A stretch of 64,000 nt of DNA from Algoriphagus zhangzhouensis (GCF_900148515.1 NZ_FRXN01000001.1:310001-374000); one strand, 5' to 3'. Counted from the first letter of the stretch, positions 26,199 through 34,494 are shown. Notes: a model not told the origin generated them from the letters alone. Program-made: numbers and translations.

Positions 26199-28334
26199 TC
26201 AGGAGAATATTTGATAAGTAATCAGTGCAGATACATAGGCCAAAACAGTCATGTATACTGTTTGAATTAACGGCCATTTCCAACCTTTAGTTTCCCTGTA
26301 AACCACAGCCAGCGTACTCATGCATTGCATAGCAAAGGCATAGAAAACCATTAATGAGAATGCGGTAGCTTTATTAAAGACCTTATCTCCAGTTACTGGA
26401 TTGATCTGTGAATCCAACTTTTCCCGTATCGTAGAATCGTCCTCCGGATCTCCTCCGATACTGTAGATAGTTGCGATAGTTGATACGAAAACCTCTCTTG
26501 CAGCAAATGAAGTGATCAATGCGATTCCAATTTTCCAATCATAACCCAAAGGTCTGATCGCAGGCTCGATTGCTCTTCCCATGATTCCGATGAAGGAATT
26601 TTCTAACAAAAGTGAAGAAGTTTCTGCTTCAATAGTTTCGATTTCTTCATCCGAATTTACCTCGGCCAATCTCAATTCGCTAGCGGCACGGATTTCATCC
26701 ATTTTGGAAGGTGGTCCATAGGAACCCAAAACCCAAAGAATAACAGAAATCGCTAAAATGACTTTTCCTGCTTCAGTTACAAATGTTTTGGATTTGTTGT
26801 ACATGGTGATAACCACGTCCTTCCATCTTGGTGTTCTATAACTAGGCAATTCTACCATCAAGAAGCTCTTTTCAGCAGTTTTTAGGATGTTTTTCAATCC
26901 AAAAGCAGTTACCAAAACGCCAACAACTCCCAATAAATAAAGGGCCAACAAGGCTAATGCTTGCATATTGACAAAGCCAAGAACCGTTTCATTTGGTACT
27001 ACCAATCCAATCAAAATAATATAAACTGGAAGCCTGGCAGAACAACTCATCAAAGGAGTGACCATGATGGTGATAATCTTTTCTTTCCAGTTTCCAATAT
27101 TTCTTGCCGCCATGACTCCAGGAATGGCACAAGCAACACCGGAAACAAGAGGAACGATACTTTTGCCATGAAGACCAAATGGTCTCATCCAGCGATCCAT
27201 TAGGAAAACTACACGTGACATGTATCCCGTGTCCTCCAAAATGGCTAAGAAGCCGAATAACATGGCGATTTGAGGGATAAAGATTACCACACCACCAATG
27301 CCTGGAATAATTCCATCTGCCAATAAGCTTGTCAATGGGCCATCAGGGAGACTCGTGCTTACCCAAGCTCCTAAATCAGCGAAGAATCCATCGATCAAGT
27401 CCATTGGTACGGATGCCCATGCGAAAATAGCCTGGAACATCACCAATAGGATTGCAGCAAAAATCAAATATCCGAAAACAGGGTGTAGGATGATTTTATC
27501 GATCGCAGAAGATCTTCTTTCCTTTATTTCTTTCTTATTCAGGGCTTTTTCAATGATCCCTGTGATTTTCCTATATCTCAATTTGGTCTCTTCCAACTGA
27601 GCTGCTGGAAGATCCACGTGAATCGATTTTAATTTATTAGCAATCCAATCTCTTTTTTCCTGAGAAAGACCTTTGTCTTTCAATCCAAATCGAAGAATTT
27701 GGTAGGCTTGATAATCATTTTTAACCTCGAATTTTTCTTTGACATCAGATAGGATCTGTGTGTCCAGATATTCGCTGACAGAAAGGAATTCACTGGATTT
27801 TGAAAAATTCTTCTGATGAATTAGCTCACGAATCTGTTCGATGCCTTTTGCTCCCCTGGCATCAGTACTCAAGATCGGAACTCCCAATGACTTGAAAAGC
27901 TCATAACCTTTGATCTCCAACCTTTGCTTTTCGGCCATGTCGGCCATGTTCAATACCAAAGCCAAGTTTAATCCCAAATCAATCAGCTGCGAAGCGAGAA
28001 AGAGACCTCTTGAGACTTGGAGTGAATCCACGACCATCAATACGTAATCCGGACGCTCCACTTCACTCAATTGATTCAAAACTCTATGAGCGATGATTTC
28101 ATCTTCAGAGTTTGGATAAAGAGAATAGGTTCCCGGAAGATCGATTATCTCGTAAGTGCTGCCTTGGTGAGTCATCACCCCGGTTTTCTTATCGACAGTC
28201 ACTCCAGGATAATTTCCAATTTTCTGATTGAGGCCAGTTAATTGGTTGAATATGGTTGACTTCCCCACATTTGGATTTCCAATAATGGCGATCTTCAATG
28301 GTTTTACTAGGGGAGTTTGAGTTGGTTCAGACAT
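26199..28334 (-). CDS. feoB: Ferrous iron transport protein B
   Basis: 711 residues from the ATG at 28334, four bases after the feoA stop; an earlier in-frame ATG at 28400 would overlap feoA. The N-terminal G-domain has GNPNVGKS (19-26), DLPGTYSL and NMAD. A GDI-like helical region follows, then the membrane Gate domains with PLMSCSARLPVY and AFAMQCMSTLAVVYRET. It imports Fe2+ across the inner membrane. The operon feoA-feoB-small Cys protein is complete. Confidence 0.96.
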   Translation of the reverse strand: MSEPTQTPLVKPLKIAIIGNPNVGKSTIFNQLTGLNQKIGNYPGVTVDKKTGVMTHQGSTYEIIDLPGTYSLYPNSEDEIIAHRVLNQLSEVERPDYVLMVVDSLQVSRGLFLASQLIDLGLNLALVLNMADMAEKQRLEIKGYELFKSLGVPILSTDARGAKGIEQIRELIHQKNFSKSSEFLSVSEYLDTQILSDVKEKFEVKNDYQAYQILRFGLKDKGLSQEKRDWIANKLKSIHVDLPAAQLEETKLRYRKITGIIEKALNKKEIKERRSSAIDKIILHPVFGYLIFAAILLVMFQAIFAWASVPMDLIDGFFADLGAWVSTSLPDGPLTSLLADGIIPGIGGVVIFIPQIAMLFGFLAILEDTGYMSRVVFLMDRWMRPFGLHGKSIVPLVSGVACAIPGVMAARNIGNWKEKIITIMVTPLMSCSARLPVYIILIGLVVPNETVLGFVNMQALALLALYLLGVVGVLVTAFGLKNILKTAEKSFLMVELPSYRTPRWKDVVITMYNKSKTFVTEAGKVILAISVILWVLGSYGPPSKMDEIRAASELRLAEVNSDEEIETIEAETSSLLLENSFIGIMGRAIEPAIRPLGYDWKIGIALITSFAAREVFVSTIATIYSIGGDPEDDSTIREKLDSQINPVTGDKVFNKATAFSLMVFYAFAMQCMSTLAVVYRETKGWKWPLIQTVYMTVLAYVSALITYQIFS

Positions 28335-28338
28335 GTAA

Positions 28339-28560
28339 TCAGAGGATTTGTACATCCAAAAGAGCTGCTTCAGTCTTTCGAAGAGCAAGAATCGTTTCAT
28401 CCAAACGAAAAGCCATAGGGCCGTTCATAGGAGCGATGTGTTGGAGGGTGATCGTTTTACCTGGCAGGAATCCCAACTCCATCAAATTGATCTTTAAAGG
28501 GGAATTTGCGATGTCTTTAATTATCGCACTTTTTGATAAGGGAATTAGGTCTGCAGTCAT
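28339..28560 (-). CDS. feoA: Ferrous iron transport protein A
   Basis: 73-residue SH3-like FeoA, the usual size. MELGFLPGKTITLQHIAPMNG and the final LRKTEAALLDVQ are typical (the standard form ends ...RxxEAxxIxV). It is a cytoplasmic partner of FeoB. A -7 box TATTTTTG (28599 to 28592) lies 31 bp upstream. No clear Fur box was identified by eye. Confidence 0.93.
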   Translation of the reverse strand: MTADLIPLSKSAIIKDIANSPLKINLMELGFLPGKTITLQHIAPMNGPMAFRLDETILALRKTEAALLDVQIL

Positions 28561-28591
28561 AAGGATTCCGGTAATTTCTATTCTCGGAATG

Positions 28592-28599
28592 CAAAAATA
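28592..28599 (-). promoter_or_regulatory. -7 box of the feo operon
   Basis: Minus-strand TATTTTTG, an exact TAnnTTTG match 31 bp before the feoA ATG. Confidence 0.45.
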
Positions 28600-28664
28600 A
28601 TTTATTTGGAATGAATCTAAAGAAAAATAAAAAAGATTTTTATCAGGTTTTAAAATGATCCTTG

Positions 28665-29303
28665 TTAATTAATCCTCAAAACCTCGTTTTGATAGTTAAA
28701 TTCTTGCCCTCCATCGAGTTGGATTTGGATGCTAAAAGATAGTTTCAGCTCCTTTTTTGGATCGTTTTGAAACTGGAGTTTGAAGGAATCATCCAAGTAA
28801 ATTTCCACTCCATTTTCAATGAAATCGGCAATACTTTCCAGCCCTTGATTGTGGTAATAATTAAGCCCAAATAGATGGCTGATGTTATCACCGACCTTTA
28901 GGACTTCGCCACTTTCCAACTTAACTTCTTCTGTATTGAAAATCTGGATGTTTTTCAATTTGTTAGCAGATTTTGGCGGAGCAATACTACAAGCAAATGC
29001 AAGGCCCGGAATTCCGTTTGAACTTGAGGAAGTTTCCAAAGCTAGATACTCAACTTCTCCCAAAGTGATTACTTTAGAAAGTTGATCAAAGGGATAAAAA
29101 CTTTCTGAATCTGCCTCATTTCCATTGGATTGCAGAGTTTGTATTTCAAAATCTTGAATGAGAAAATCAGTGACAGTAGGAGTAGATCCACAGCCACATG
29201 AGCTATTGCAAAAAGGATCCACAATATTACAACTTAAGGGAAGCAAGGCCATCCCGGAAAAAATTGCGAGTGTAAGAAGTGTCTTTTTCGAATTGAACTG
29301 CAT
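28665..29303 (-). CDS. Hypothetical lipoprotein with N-terminal cysteine cluster
   Basis: 212 residues, not recognised. Lipoprotein signal with lipobox LPLSC (Cys25). Mature residues soon after include further cysteines (FCNSSCGCG: C32, C36, C38), then a beta-rich body. The cluster could bind metal or form disulfides. It lies between feo and the sulfide oxidoreductase, in the same direction as both, but is separated from them by gaps of over 100 bp. No function is proposed. Confidence 0.65.
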   Translation of the reverse strand: MQFNSKKTLLTLAIFSGMALLPLSCNIVDPFCNSSCGCGSTPTVTDFLIQDFEIQTLQSNGNEADSESFYPFDQLSKVITLGEVEYLALETSSSSNGIPGLAFACSIAPPKSANKLKNIQIFNTEEVKLESGEVLKVGDNISHLFGLNYYHNQGLESIADFIENGVEIYLDDSFKLQFQNDPKKELKLSFSIQIQLDGGQEFNYQNEVLRIN

Positions 29304-29354
29304 GGTATAAAAATAGCCTTTTTTTACCCAACGAAAAGGTAATTGGATATGCTA

Positions 29355-29387
29355 CAAAAAAGCCCAAACCAATATTCGGCTTGGGCT
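29355..29387 (-). terminator. Terminator of the sulfide:quinone oxidoreductase gene
   Basis: On the minus strand AGCCCAAGCC and GGTTTGGGCT pair (one mismatch) around a 7-base loop, followed by TTTTTT. It lies just beyond the stop at 29410. Confidence 0.8.
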
Positions 29388-29409
29388 CCCAGTCTATGAA
29401 GAAAAAATG

Positions 29410-30672
29410 CTACGCTTTTCCTTTCAGCATCAGATTCCAATACATAAATGGTAAACCATATTTTTTCAGTAGCCACATGCTGTATTGCTCTTTAGTCGTA
29501 TCTACAAATTTGGAAATCAATGGATCACTATCTCTGACATTATCATATTTGAATTCTGCCAAGACCATTTTTCCATATCCAGTTACCAATGGACAGGAGG
29601 AATATCCGGAATAGGATTCTTTTCCCGCTTCTTGAGTTTGAATCAGTTTCAATAAGTTTGCTACTACAACTGGAGCTTGTTTTCTGATCGCTGCACCGGT
29701 TTTTGCTGTTGGGAGATGGGCTACATCGCCTAAAGAGAAAATATTTGGAAAACGCTTATGTTGAAGTGTATGTATATCAACATCAACCCAACCTTTGCCT
29801 GGACCTTCTTGAATGGAAACTATGCTATCCTGGATGAATTTTGGCGCTGCTTGAGGTGGTGCCAAGTGAAGCATGTCAAAATGAATTTTGATTTCAGTAT
29901 CTCCACTTAATTCTTCGCCAATCACATTTCCTTCCATGATCGTACAATTGCTTTCACCTGGTTTGGCATATTTGAAATAAATGATTTGATTTTCGGGATC
30001 TATCCGAACCGGAGCATAGAAAGGTTTGAATATGATATTTCTATCATGAATAATTTTATTCAAAGTTTTTGCAAAATCCGGCACACCGAATATCACTGTT
30101 CCAGGTGTGGCAAATACTACATTTGTTTTATCTCTAATACCTGCCTTTCTAAAATAATCTTCAGCTAGATACATGATTTTTTGTGGTGCTCCACCGCATT
30201 TGATTGGAGTAGTGGGCTGGGTAAATACTGCATTTCCACCTTTGAAGTTTTTCAAAACCTCCCAAGTATGCTCTGGGTCAGTATAATTACTACAAACCAC
30301 CTTTTTGTCCATGGCTTCCTGAAGGCCTGGCAATAACTCAGGGGCCATAACCAATCCAGGGGCTACCACTAAATAATCATAAGTGACTGGACCAGATGAT
30401 TCTGTGCTTACCTCATTTTTTGCTGGGTCAATTCCCGTGGCTTTATCTTTTATCCATTCCACACCGTGCGGGATGTAATCCGCCTCATCTCTTTCGGTGT
30501 CCTTAAAATCAAAAGTACCTGCCCCAACCAAAGTCCAAGCTGGTTGGTAATAATGCTTTTCTGAAGGCTCGATTATCGCGATTTGAAGGTTTTTATCTTT
30601 TCTCTTCAATTGTGCTGCTACGGTTATTCCTGCAGTGCCACCTCCAATAATTACTATTTCAAAATGGTTCAT
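29410..30672 (-). CDS. sqr: Sulfide:quinone oxidoreductase
   Basis: 420 residues from the ATG at 30672 (a TTG eight codons upstream is unlikely). FAD-binding VIIGGGTAGIT at the N-terminus, then EPSEKHYYQPAWT, typical of flavoprotein sulfide oxidases. The redox cysteines are C159 (IKCGGAPQK) and C360 (YSSCPLVTGYG), with a third at C127. The enzyme oxidises sulfide to bound persulfide and passes electrons to quinone at the membrane. A palindromic Crp-type site lies 37.5 bp upstream of its -7 box. A Crp/Fnr gene diverges, and rhodanese and TauE genes follow nearby, so this is the head of a sulfur-handling island. Confidence 0.9.
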   Translation of the reverse strand: MNHFEIVIIGGGTAGITVAAQLKRKDKNLQIAIIEPSEKHYYQPAWTLVGAGTFDFKDTERDEADYIPHGVEWIKDKATGIDPAKNEVSTESSGPVTYDYLVVAPGLVMAPELLPGLQEAMDKKVVCSNYTDPEHTWEVLKNFKGGNAVFTQPTTPIKCGGAPQKIMYLAEDYFRKAGIRDKTNVVFATPGTVIFGVPDFAKTLNKIIHDRNIIFKPFYAPVRIDPENQIIYFKYAKPGESNCTIMEGNVIGEELSGDTEIKIHFDMLHLAPPQAAPKFIQDSIVSIQEGPGKGWVDVDIHTLQHKRFPNIFSLGDVAHLPTAKTGAAIRKQAPVVVANLLKLIQTQEAGKESYSGYSSCPLVTGYGKMVLAEFKYDNVRDSDPLISKFVDTTKEQYSMWLLKKYGLPFMYWNLMLKGKA

Positions 30673-30693
30673 AGTTTGGATCTTTTTATTGGT

Positions 30694-30702
30694 CAAAAGG
30701 TA
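30694..30702 (-). promoter_or_regulatory. -7 box of sqr
   Basis: Minus-strand TACCTTTTG, one base longer than TAnnTTTG, 21 bp before the sqr ATG. Its position relative to the palindrome at 30724-30739 matches that of three other boxes in the cluster. Confidence 0.45.
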
Positions 30703-30723
30703 TTATTAATTAAAATAAAATTT

Positions 30724-30739
30724 TGTGACTTACGTCACT
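30724..30739. promoter_or_regulatory. Crp/Fnr-type operator A (sqr)
   Basis: TGTGACTTACGTCACT: half-sites TGTGA and TCACT separated by six bases, near-perfect dyad. Its centre is 37.5 bp from the end of the sqr -7 box, close to the usual activator position near -41.5. A plus-strand TAAATTTG at 30749-30756 would place the same site over the -33 region of a rightward promoter, so it could also repress. Confidence 0.65.
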
Positions 30740-30817
30740 TCTCAGTATTAAATTTGTATTCACTAAAAAATTAATAGAAAATATTGCCTTTACATGCTCA
30801 TTTTTTGATTGCTTCCT

Positions 30818-30833
30818 TGTGATAATTATCACT
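30818..30833. promoter_or_regulatory. Crp/Fnr-type operator B (regulator gene)
   Basis: TGTGATAATTATCACT contains the perfect 14-bp palindrome GTGATAATTATCAC. Its centre is 36.5 bp from the end of the -7 box of the crp/fnr gene, suggesting autoregulation. Confidence 0.7.
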
Positions 30834-30854
30834 TATTGCAGAGGAACCAAAAAA

Positions 30855-30862
30855 TACTTTTG
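30855..30862 (+). promoter_or_regulatory. -7 box of the Crp/Fnr gene
   Basis: TACTTTTG matches TAnnTTTG exactly, 17 bp before the ATG at 30880. Confidence 0.6.
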
Positions 30863-30879
30863 CAGCTTTTAAAAGAATC

Positions 30880-31536
30880 ATGACAATAGAAGAACTCAAA
30901 TCAGCACTTCCCAATTTCACAGATCCTAAACTCTTGGAAATCCTTTTGGATAAAGGACAAATCATGCATTTGGAACCTGGAAAAGTCTTAATGGAACCAG
31001 GTAAATTCATCAAAATGGTCCCAGTAGTCTTGGAAGGCTCTATTAAAATAATGAGAATGGATGAAGATGGCAAAGAGCTGTTTTTGTATTACTTGGATGC
31101 AGGGGAAACTTGTGCTTTATCCTTGACTTGCTGCTCGGCTTCCAAACCAAGTGAAATCAAGGCAGTTGTAGAAGAGCCCACTGTGATGTTGAGTGTTCCA
31201 ATTGCCTTTCACGAGCAATTATCCGATGAGTTTAAGCAATGGAAAGATTTTGTCTCTTCCACCTATCAAAGTAGATTTCAAGAAATGCTAATTGCACTGG
31301 ATGCAGTGGCTTTCAAAAGAATGGATGAGCGATTGATGCGCTACATAGTAACCAAAATGAAGCAGCACAAAACCAACGAGCTGCATACAACCCATCAGGA
31401 AATAGCCACAGAATTGGGGACCTCTCGCGAGGTGATTTCTAGACTTTTAAAACAGCTAGAGAAGAAAAAGTGGATTGAATTAGGTAGAAATGTGATTTAC
31501 ATCCGCGATGATTTCGAGGAATTGATGAGTAAATAA
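30880..31536 (+). CDS. Crp/Fnr-family transcriptional regulator
   Basis: 218 residues: an N-terminal cyclic-nucleotide-binding-type beta roll, a dimer helix (about 115-150) and a C-terminal winged helix (about 150-215). The recognition helix TSREVISRLL holds R183, E184, S187 and R188. It combines the RE..R of Crp, which reads TGTGA, with the E..SR of Fnr. Where Crp binds phosphate of cAMP, this protein has GETCALSLTCC (C78, C84, C85), suggesting redox, Fe-S or persulfide sensing rather than cAMP. Matching TGTGA-N6-TCACT sites precede this gene, sqr, tauE and, weakly, the rhodanese gene. The effector is inferred, not shown. Confidence 0.9.
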   Translation: MTIEELKSALPNFTDPKLLEILLDKGQIMHLEPGKVLMEPGKFIKMVPVVLEGSIKIMRMDEDGKELFLYYLDAGETCALSLTCCSASKPSEIKAVVEEPTVMLSVPIAFHEQLSDEFKQWKDFVSSTYQSRFQEMLIALDAVAFKRMDERLMRYIVTKMKQHKTNELHTTHQEIATELGTSREVISRLLKQLEKKKWIELGRNVIYIRDDFEELMSK

Positions 31537-31556
31537 AAACCTTAAGAATTTAAATT

Positions 31557-31598
31557 GTGCCTCTCTAGATTTATAGCATAATCAAGAGAGGCACTTTT
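31557..31598 (+). terminator. Terminator of the Crp/Fnr gene inside the convergent usp gene end
   Basis: GTGCCTCTCT (31557-31566) pairs perfectly with AGAGAGGCAC (31585-31594), followed by TTTT. The stem runs over the last codons and stop of the universal stress gene on the minus strand. Confidence 0.75.
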
Positions 31599-32374
31599 GT
31601 ATGATAGGCCATTTCAAGCGATCTGCTTTTGCTTGTAATCTGTTGCCAGAAAGTCTTATGATGGTGGCACATGGTCAAAATCGCATCTTCATTATCTTCA
31701 AAATAGGCATCTAGTCCTTTCCCTATTTCTATGGTAGGAATGGTAATTACTTCGCTGATTAGTTTAGGGAATTTCTCCTTGAGATAAGCCTGTAACCCCA
31801 ATACAGATAGCTTTTCTTTGAAATCTATTTTGCTTTGAAGGTGTAAAATTTCCAAATCCAGATCCCAGAATTCAGCCATTTTGATCACTCTTTCAATGAA
31901 AGGCTCCTCATGATTGGCTATTTCTAAGGCCAGAGTGATTTTGGATGTGAAGGTGATATTTCCTTCTACTGGAACCAATAAAACCGGTTTGGTAGATTCT
32001 TTGACTACCTCAACTGCTGTAGATCCAAGCATCACTTTTTTGATTCCAGAGACTCCATGAGTTCCCATGATGATCAAATCTGCATCTTCCTCTTCGGCCA
32101 GTTTTGCAAGAAGAATGGACGGGGTTCCTTCTAAGGTTTTGGAATGAAAGTCAATATTGGTATGATCATACTTATGAATCAGTTTGATCAAAGATTCTCT
32201 TGCATCTTGATGCATGCCATCAATTGCCACAGCTGTTTGTGCAGCAAAATCATAAACCATCTCTACGACATGCACCAAAGTGATGCTATACTTTTTAGGG
32301 CCTGCAAGTCCAATAGCATATTCTAGTGCCTTGATGGAATTGTCTGAGAAATCAATTGGGATGAGGATTTTCAT
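31571..32374 (-). CDS. Universal stress protein, two-domain, in the sulfur cluster
   Basis: 267 residues from the ATG at 32374; a second ATG at 32380 is equally in frame. The first Usp domain is canonical: ILIPIDFSDNSIKALEYA, then MGTHGVSGIKKVMLGSTAVEVVKES with the G-2x-G-9x-G-S/T nucleotide pattern. The second domain is degenerate. It lies between the regulator and tauE. An Fnr-like dyad (TTGAT-N4-ATCA type, 32425-32437) upstream hints at shared regulation but is weaker than the other sites. Confidence 0.88.
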   Translation of the reverse strand: MKILIPIDFSDNSIKALEYAIGLAGPKKYSITLVHVVEMVYDFAAQTAVAIDGMHQDARESLIKLIHKYDHTNIDFHSKTLEGTPSILLAKLAEEEDADLIIMGTHGVSGIKKVMLGSTAVEVVKESTKPVLLVPVEGNITFTSKITLALEIANHEEPFIERVIKMAEFWDLDLEILHLQSKIDFKEKLSVLGLQAYLKEKFPKLISEVITIPTIEIGKGLDAYFEDNEDAILTMCHHHKTFWQQITSKSRSLEMAYHTKVPLLIML

Positions 32375-32506
32375 GGTCATTTATTTATCGATTTCAATTT
32401 ATTGGAAAGAAAAACAGAAAACCATGATAAAAATCAATCTCTTCACTAATTTAATCAGGCAGTAAATGAAGCAGTTGGAATTAATTTTCTAAAAGTGAAT
32501 AACGCA

Positions 32507-32522
32507 TGTGACAATTGTTACT
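32507..32522. promoter_or_regulatory. Crp/Fnr-type operator C (tauE operon)
   Basis: TGTGACAATTGTTACT: TGTGA and TTACT half-sites, one mismatch to the other dyads. Its centre is 37.5 bp from the end of the tauE -7 box, the same spacing as operator A to sqr. Confidence 0.65.
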
Positions 32523-32544
32523 GCTTACCGGGAGCTCGCCAAGC

Positions 32545-32552
32545 TACTTTTG
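32545..32552 (+). promoter_or_regulatory. -7 box of the tauE operon
   Basis: TACTTTTG, exact TAnnTTTG match, 27 bp before the tauE ATG. Confidence 0.6.
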
Positions 32553-32579
32553 TAGGGTAAAACTTAAAAAATTGAAATT

Positions 32580-33386
32580 ATGGATGTATTAATCCTTATC
32601 GGATATGCAGCAGCAATTATAATTGGTGTGAGTTTAGGACTTATCGGTGGGGGCGGCTCTATTTTGACCGTTCCTGTTTTGGTTTACATTTTAGGTGTAG
32701 ATCCAGTTTTGGCAACGGCTTATTCTTTATTTGTCGTAGGTTCCACTTCTTTGGTAGGGGCGGGAAATTACATGAGACAAGGTTTGGTAGATTATAAGAC
32801 GGCCCTTGTATTTGCAATCCCTTCTTTTATTGCGGTGTTCTTGACTAGAAAATTCCTAGTTCCATGGCTTCCTGATCCGTTGTTTACAGTAGGAGAAACG
32901 ATAGTCAGCAAAAATATGGGGATCATGGTTTTCTTCGCGCTTATCATGTTAGCAGCATCATTTTCTATGATTCGTAGCAAGAAGTGTAAAGATTGTGACG
33001 AAGAAAGTGAAGTGAAGTTCAATATTCCAATGATCGCATTAGAAGGTTCAGTTGTCGGTTTGATCACTGGGATCGTAGGAGCCGGTGGTGGATTCTTGAT
33101 TATTCCGGCTTTGGTGATTTTGGCTAAACTTCCTATGAAACTAGCTGTAGGGACCTCTCTTTTGATCATTGCAGCAAAATCCTTGATTGGATTCTTGGGA
33201 GACGTCAGTAATCAAACTATTGATTGGAACATGTTGTTGATCTTCACGGGACTTTCTGTAGTTGGTATATTCATCGGATCTGCACTTTCTAAGAAGATCA
33301 ATGATAAAGCTTTGAAGAAAGGCTTCGGATGGTTTGTATTGATTATGGGTATTTACATCATCGGTAAAGAATTATTCGGTGCATAA
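32580..33386 (+). CDS. TauE/SafE-family sulfite/anion exporter
   Basis: 268 residues with about eight membrane helices in two repeats. The repeat signatures are GVSLGLIGGGGSILTVPVLVYI and GLITGIVGAGGGFLIIPALVI. Family members export sulfite, sulfoacetate or other organosulfur anions. The loop between the halves carries a CxxC pair, KKCKDCDEE (C136 and C139), not a general family feature. Its stop overlaps the hydroxylase start (TAATG), so the two are co-translated. Sulfite export fits removal of the product of sulfide or persulfide oxidation; this is inference. Confidence 0.9.
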   Translation: MDVLILIGYAAAIIIGVSLGLIGGGGSILTVPVLVYILGVDPVLATAYSLFVVGSTSLVGAGNYMRQGLVDYKTALVFAIPSFIAVFLTRKFLVPWLPDPLFTVGETIVSKNMGIMVFFALIMLAASFSMIRSKKCKDCDEESEVKFNIPMIALEGSVVGLITGIVGAGGGFLIIPALVILAKLPMKLAVGTSLLIIAAKSLIGFLGDVSNQTIDWNMLLIFTGLSVVGIFIGSALSKKINDKALKKGFGWFVLIMGIYIIGKELFGA

Positions 33387-34264
33387 TGCTTGAAAAGTAT
33401 TTTAAAATATTTCTAGATGGCTATTATGGGTACTGGAATTATCTGACTTCAGAGATTCTGTACCCATCATGGCACAATTATTTTTATTGGCTTTTGGGAC
33501 TTTCTATAGGAGTTTGGTTACTAGAAATCATCTTCCCTTGGAGAAAAGACCGGCCTTTATTTCGGAAAGATTTTTGGTTGGATGCATTTTATATGTTTTT
33601 CAACTTCTTTCTCTTTTCCTTAATCCTCTATAATTCCATTTCAAATGTGTTTGTAGAGGCATTTAATGATTTTCTGGGATTGTTTGGGGTTACCAATCTC
33701 GTGGCTATAGAAGTGAATTCCTGGCCCGTTTGGGGTCAATTCCTATTGATGTTCCTTGTGGCTGACTTTATCCAATGGAATGTCCACAGATTGCTCCATT
33801 ATGTTCCATGGCTTTGGGAATTTCATAAGGTTCATCATTCGGTGGAGCAAATGGGCTTTGCGGCGCATTTACGATACCATTGGATGGAAACGATCGTCTA
33901 TAAGTCCATTCAGTATATTCCGTTGGCGATGATCGGTTTTGGGCTGGATGATTTTTTTGTATTGCACATCGTAACCATATTGATCGGTCACTTGAATCAT
34001 GCCAATGTGAAGATTTCTTATGGTCCCCTAAAATACATTTTGAATAACCCTATCATGCATACTTGGCACCATGCCAAGCATCTTCCTGAGGGTAGTCATG
34101 GTGTGAATTATGGAATTTCCCTGAGTTTATGGGATTACCTTTTTGGAACGGCGTATATCCCAAATGATGGAAAAGACGAGCCGTTGGGTTTTGAAAATAT
34201 TGAAGAATTCCCGCATAGCTTTTGGTCACAAATCACTTATCCATGGCTGAAAAAAAAGAAATAA
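33386..34264 (+). CDS. Sterol desaturase / fatty acid hydroxylase-family membrane enzyme
   Basis: 292 residues with four or more membrane segments and the di-iron histidine boxes HRLLH, HKVHH and HTWHHAKH, plus a separate GHLNHANV. Such enzymes hydroxylate or desaturate lipids using O2. The gene is coupled to tauE and overlaps the next small gene by 22 bp. A lipid-modifying oxygenase within a sulfide-oxidation operon is unexpected; the true substrate is unknown. Placement suggests either membrane remodelling under sulfide or oxygen stress, or a different substrate. Confidence 0.88.
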   Translation: MLEKYFKIFLDGYYGYWNYLTSEILYPSWHNYFYWLLGLSIGVWLLEIIFPWRKDRPLFRKDFWLDAFYMFFNFFLFSLILYNSISNVFVEAFNDFLGLFGVTNLVAIEVNSWPVWGQFLLMFLVADFIQWNVHRLLHYVPWLWEFHKVHHSVEQMGFAAHLRYHWMETIVYKSIQYIPLAMIGFGLDDFFVLHIVTILIGHLNHANVKISYGPLKYILNNPIMHTWHHAKHLPEGSHGVNYGISLSLWDYLFGTAYIPNDGKDEPLGFENIEEFPHSFWSQITYPWLKKKK

Positions 34265-34482
34265 ACAGGTCCAATTTGAGTTTGGGCCCTGTGATTTTGA
34301 TCTGTTTAACACTGGGTTTGATGCCCTTTACGCCAGAACCACACATTTGGGGAAAAATCAAATGGGTAGCAGGAGGGGCGCATGGGATGCAAATGATGGA
34401 TTGGTTCGATCTGGCACTTCATGGATTTCCATGGGTTTTATTGGTCAGATTGATCGTTTTGAAGATAATGGGAAAAATATAA
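34243..34482 (+). CDS. Small two-helix membrane protein of the sulfur cluster
   Basis: 79 residues from the ATG at 34243, overlapping the hydroxylase gene by 22 bp; the reading frame opens earlier, at 34222. It has two hydrophobic segments (SLGPVILICLTLGLMPF and FPWVLLVRLIVL) joined by a loop with EPHIWGKIKWVAGGAHGM. Not recognised by function. It resembles the very short membrane proteins that follow TauE or rhodanese genes in other Bacteroidota. A partner subunit is plausible. Confidence 0.7.
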   Translation: MAEKKEINRSNLSLGPVILICLTLGLMPFTPEPHIWGKIKWVAGGAHGMQMMDWFDLALHGFPWVLLVRLIVLKIMGKI

Positions 34483-34494
34483 TCAAGTTTCTTG

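Noticed and set aside
30749..30756. TAAATTTG as the main promoter of the Crp/Fnr gene
   Set aside because: It matches the -7 consensus but is over 120 bp upstream of the gene; the TACTTTTG at 30855 is closer and has the cluster's standard operator spacing. It may still be a secondary start.
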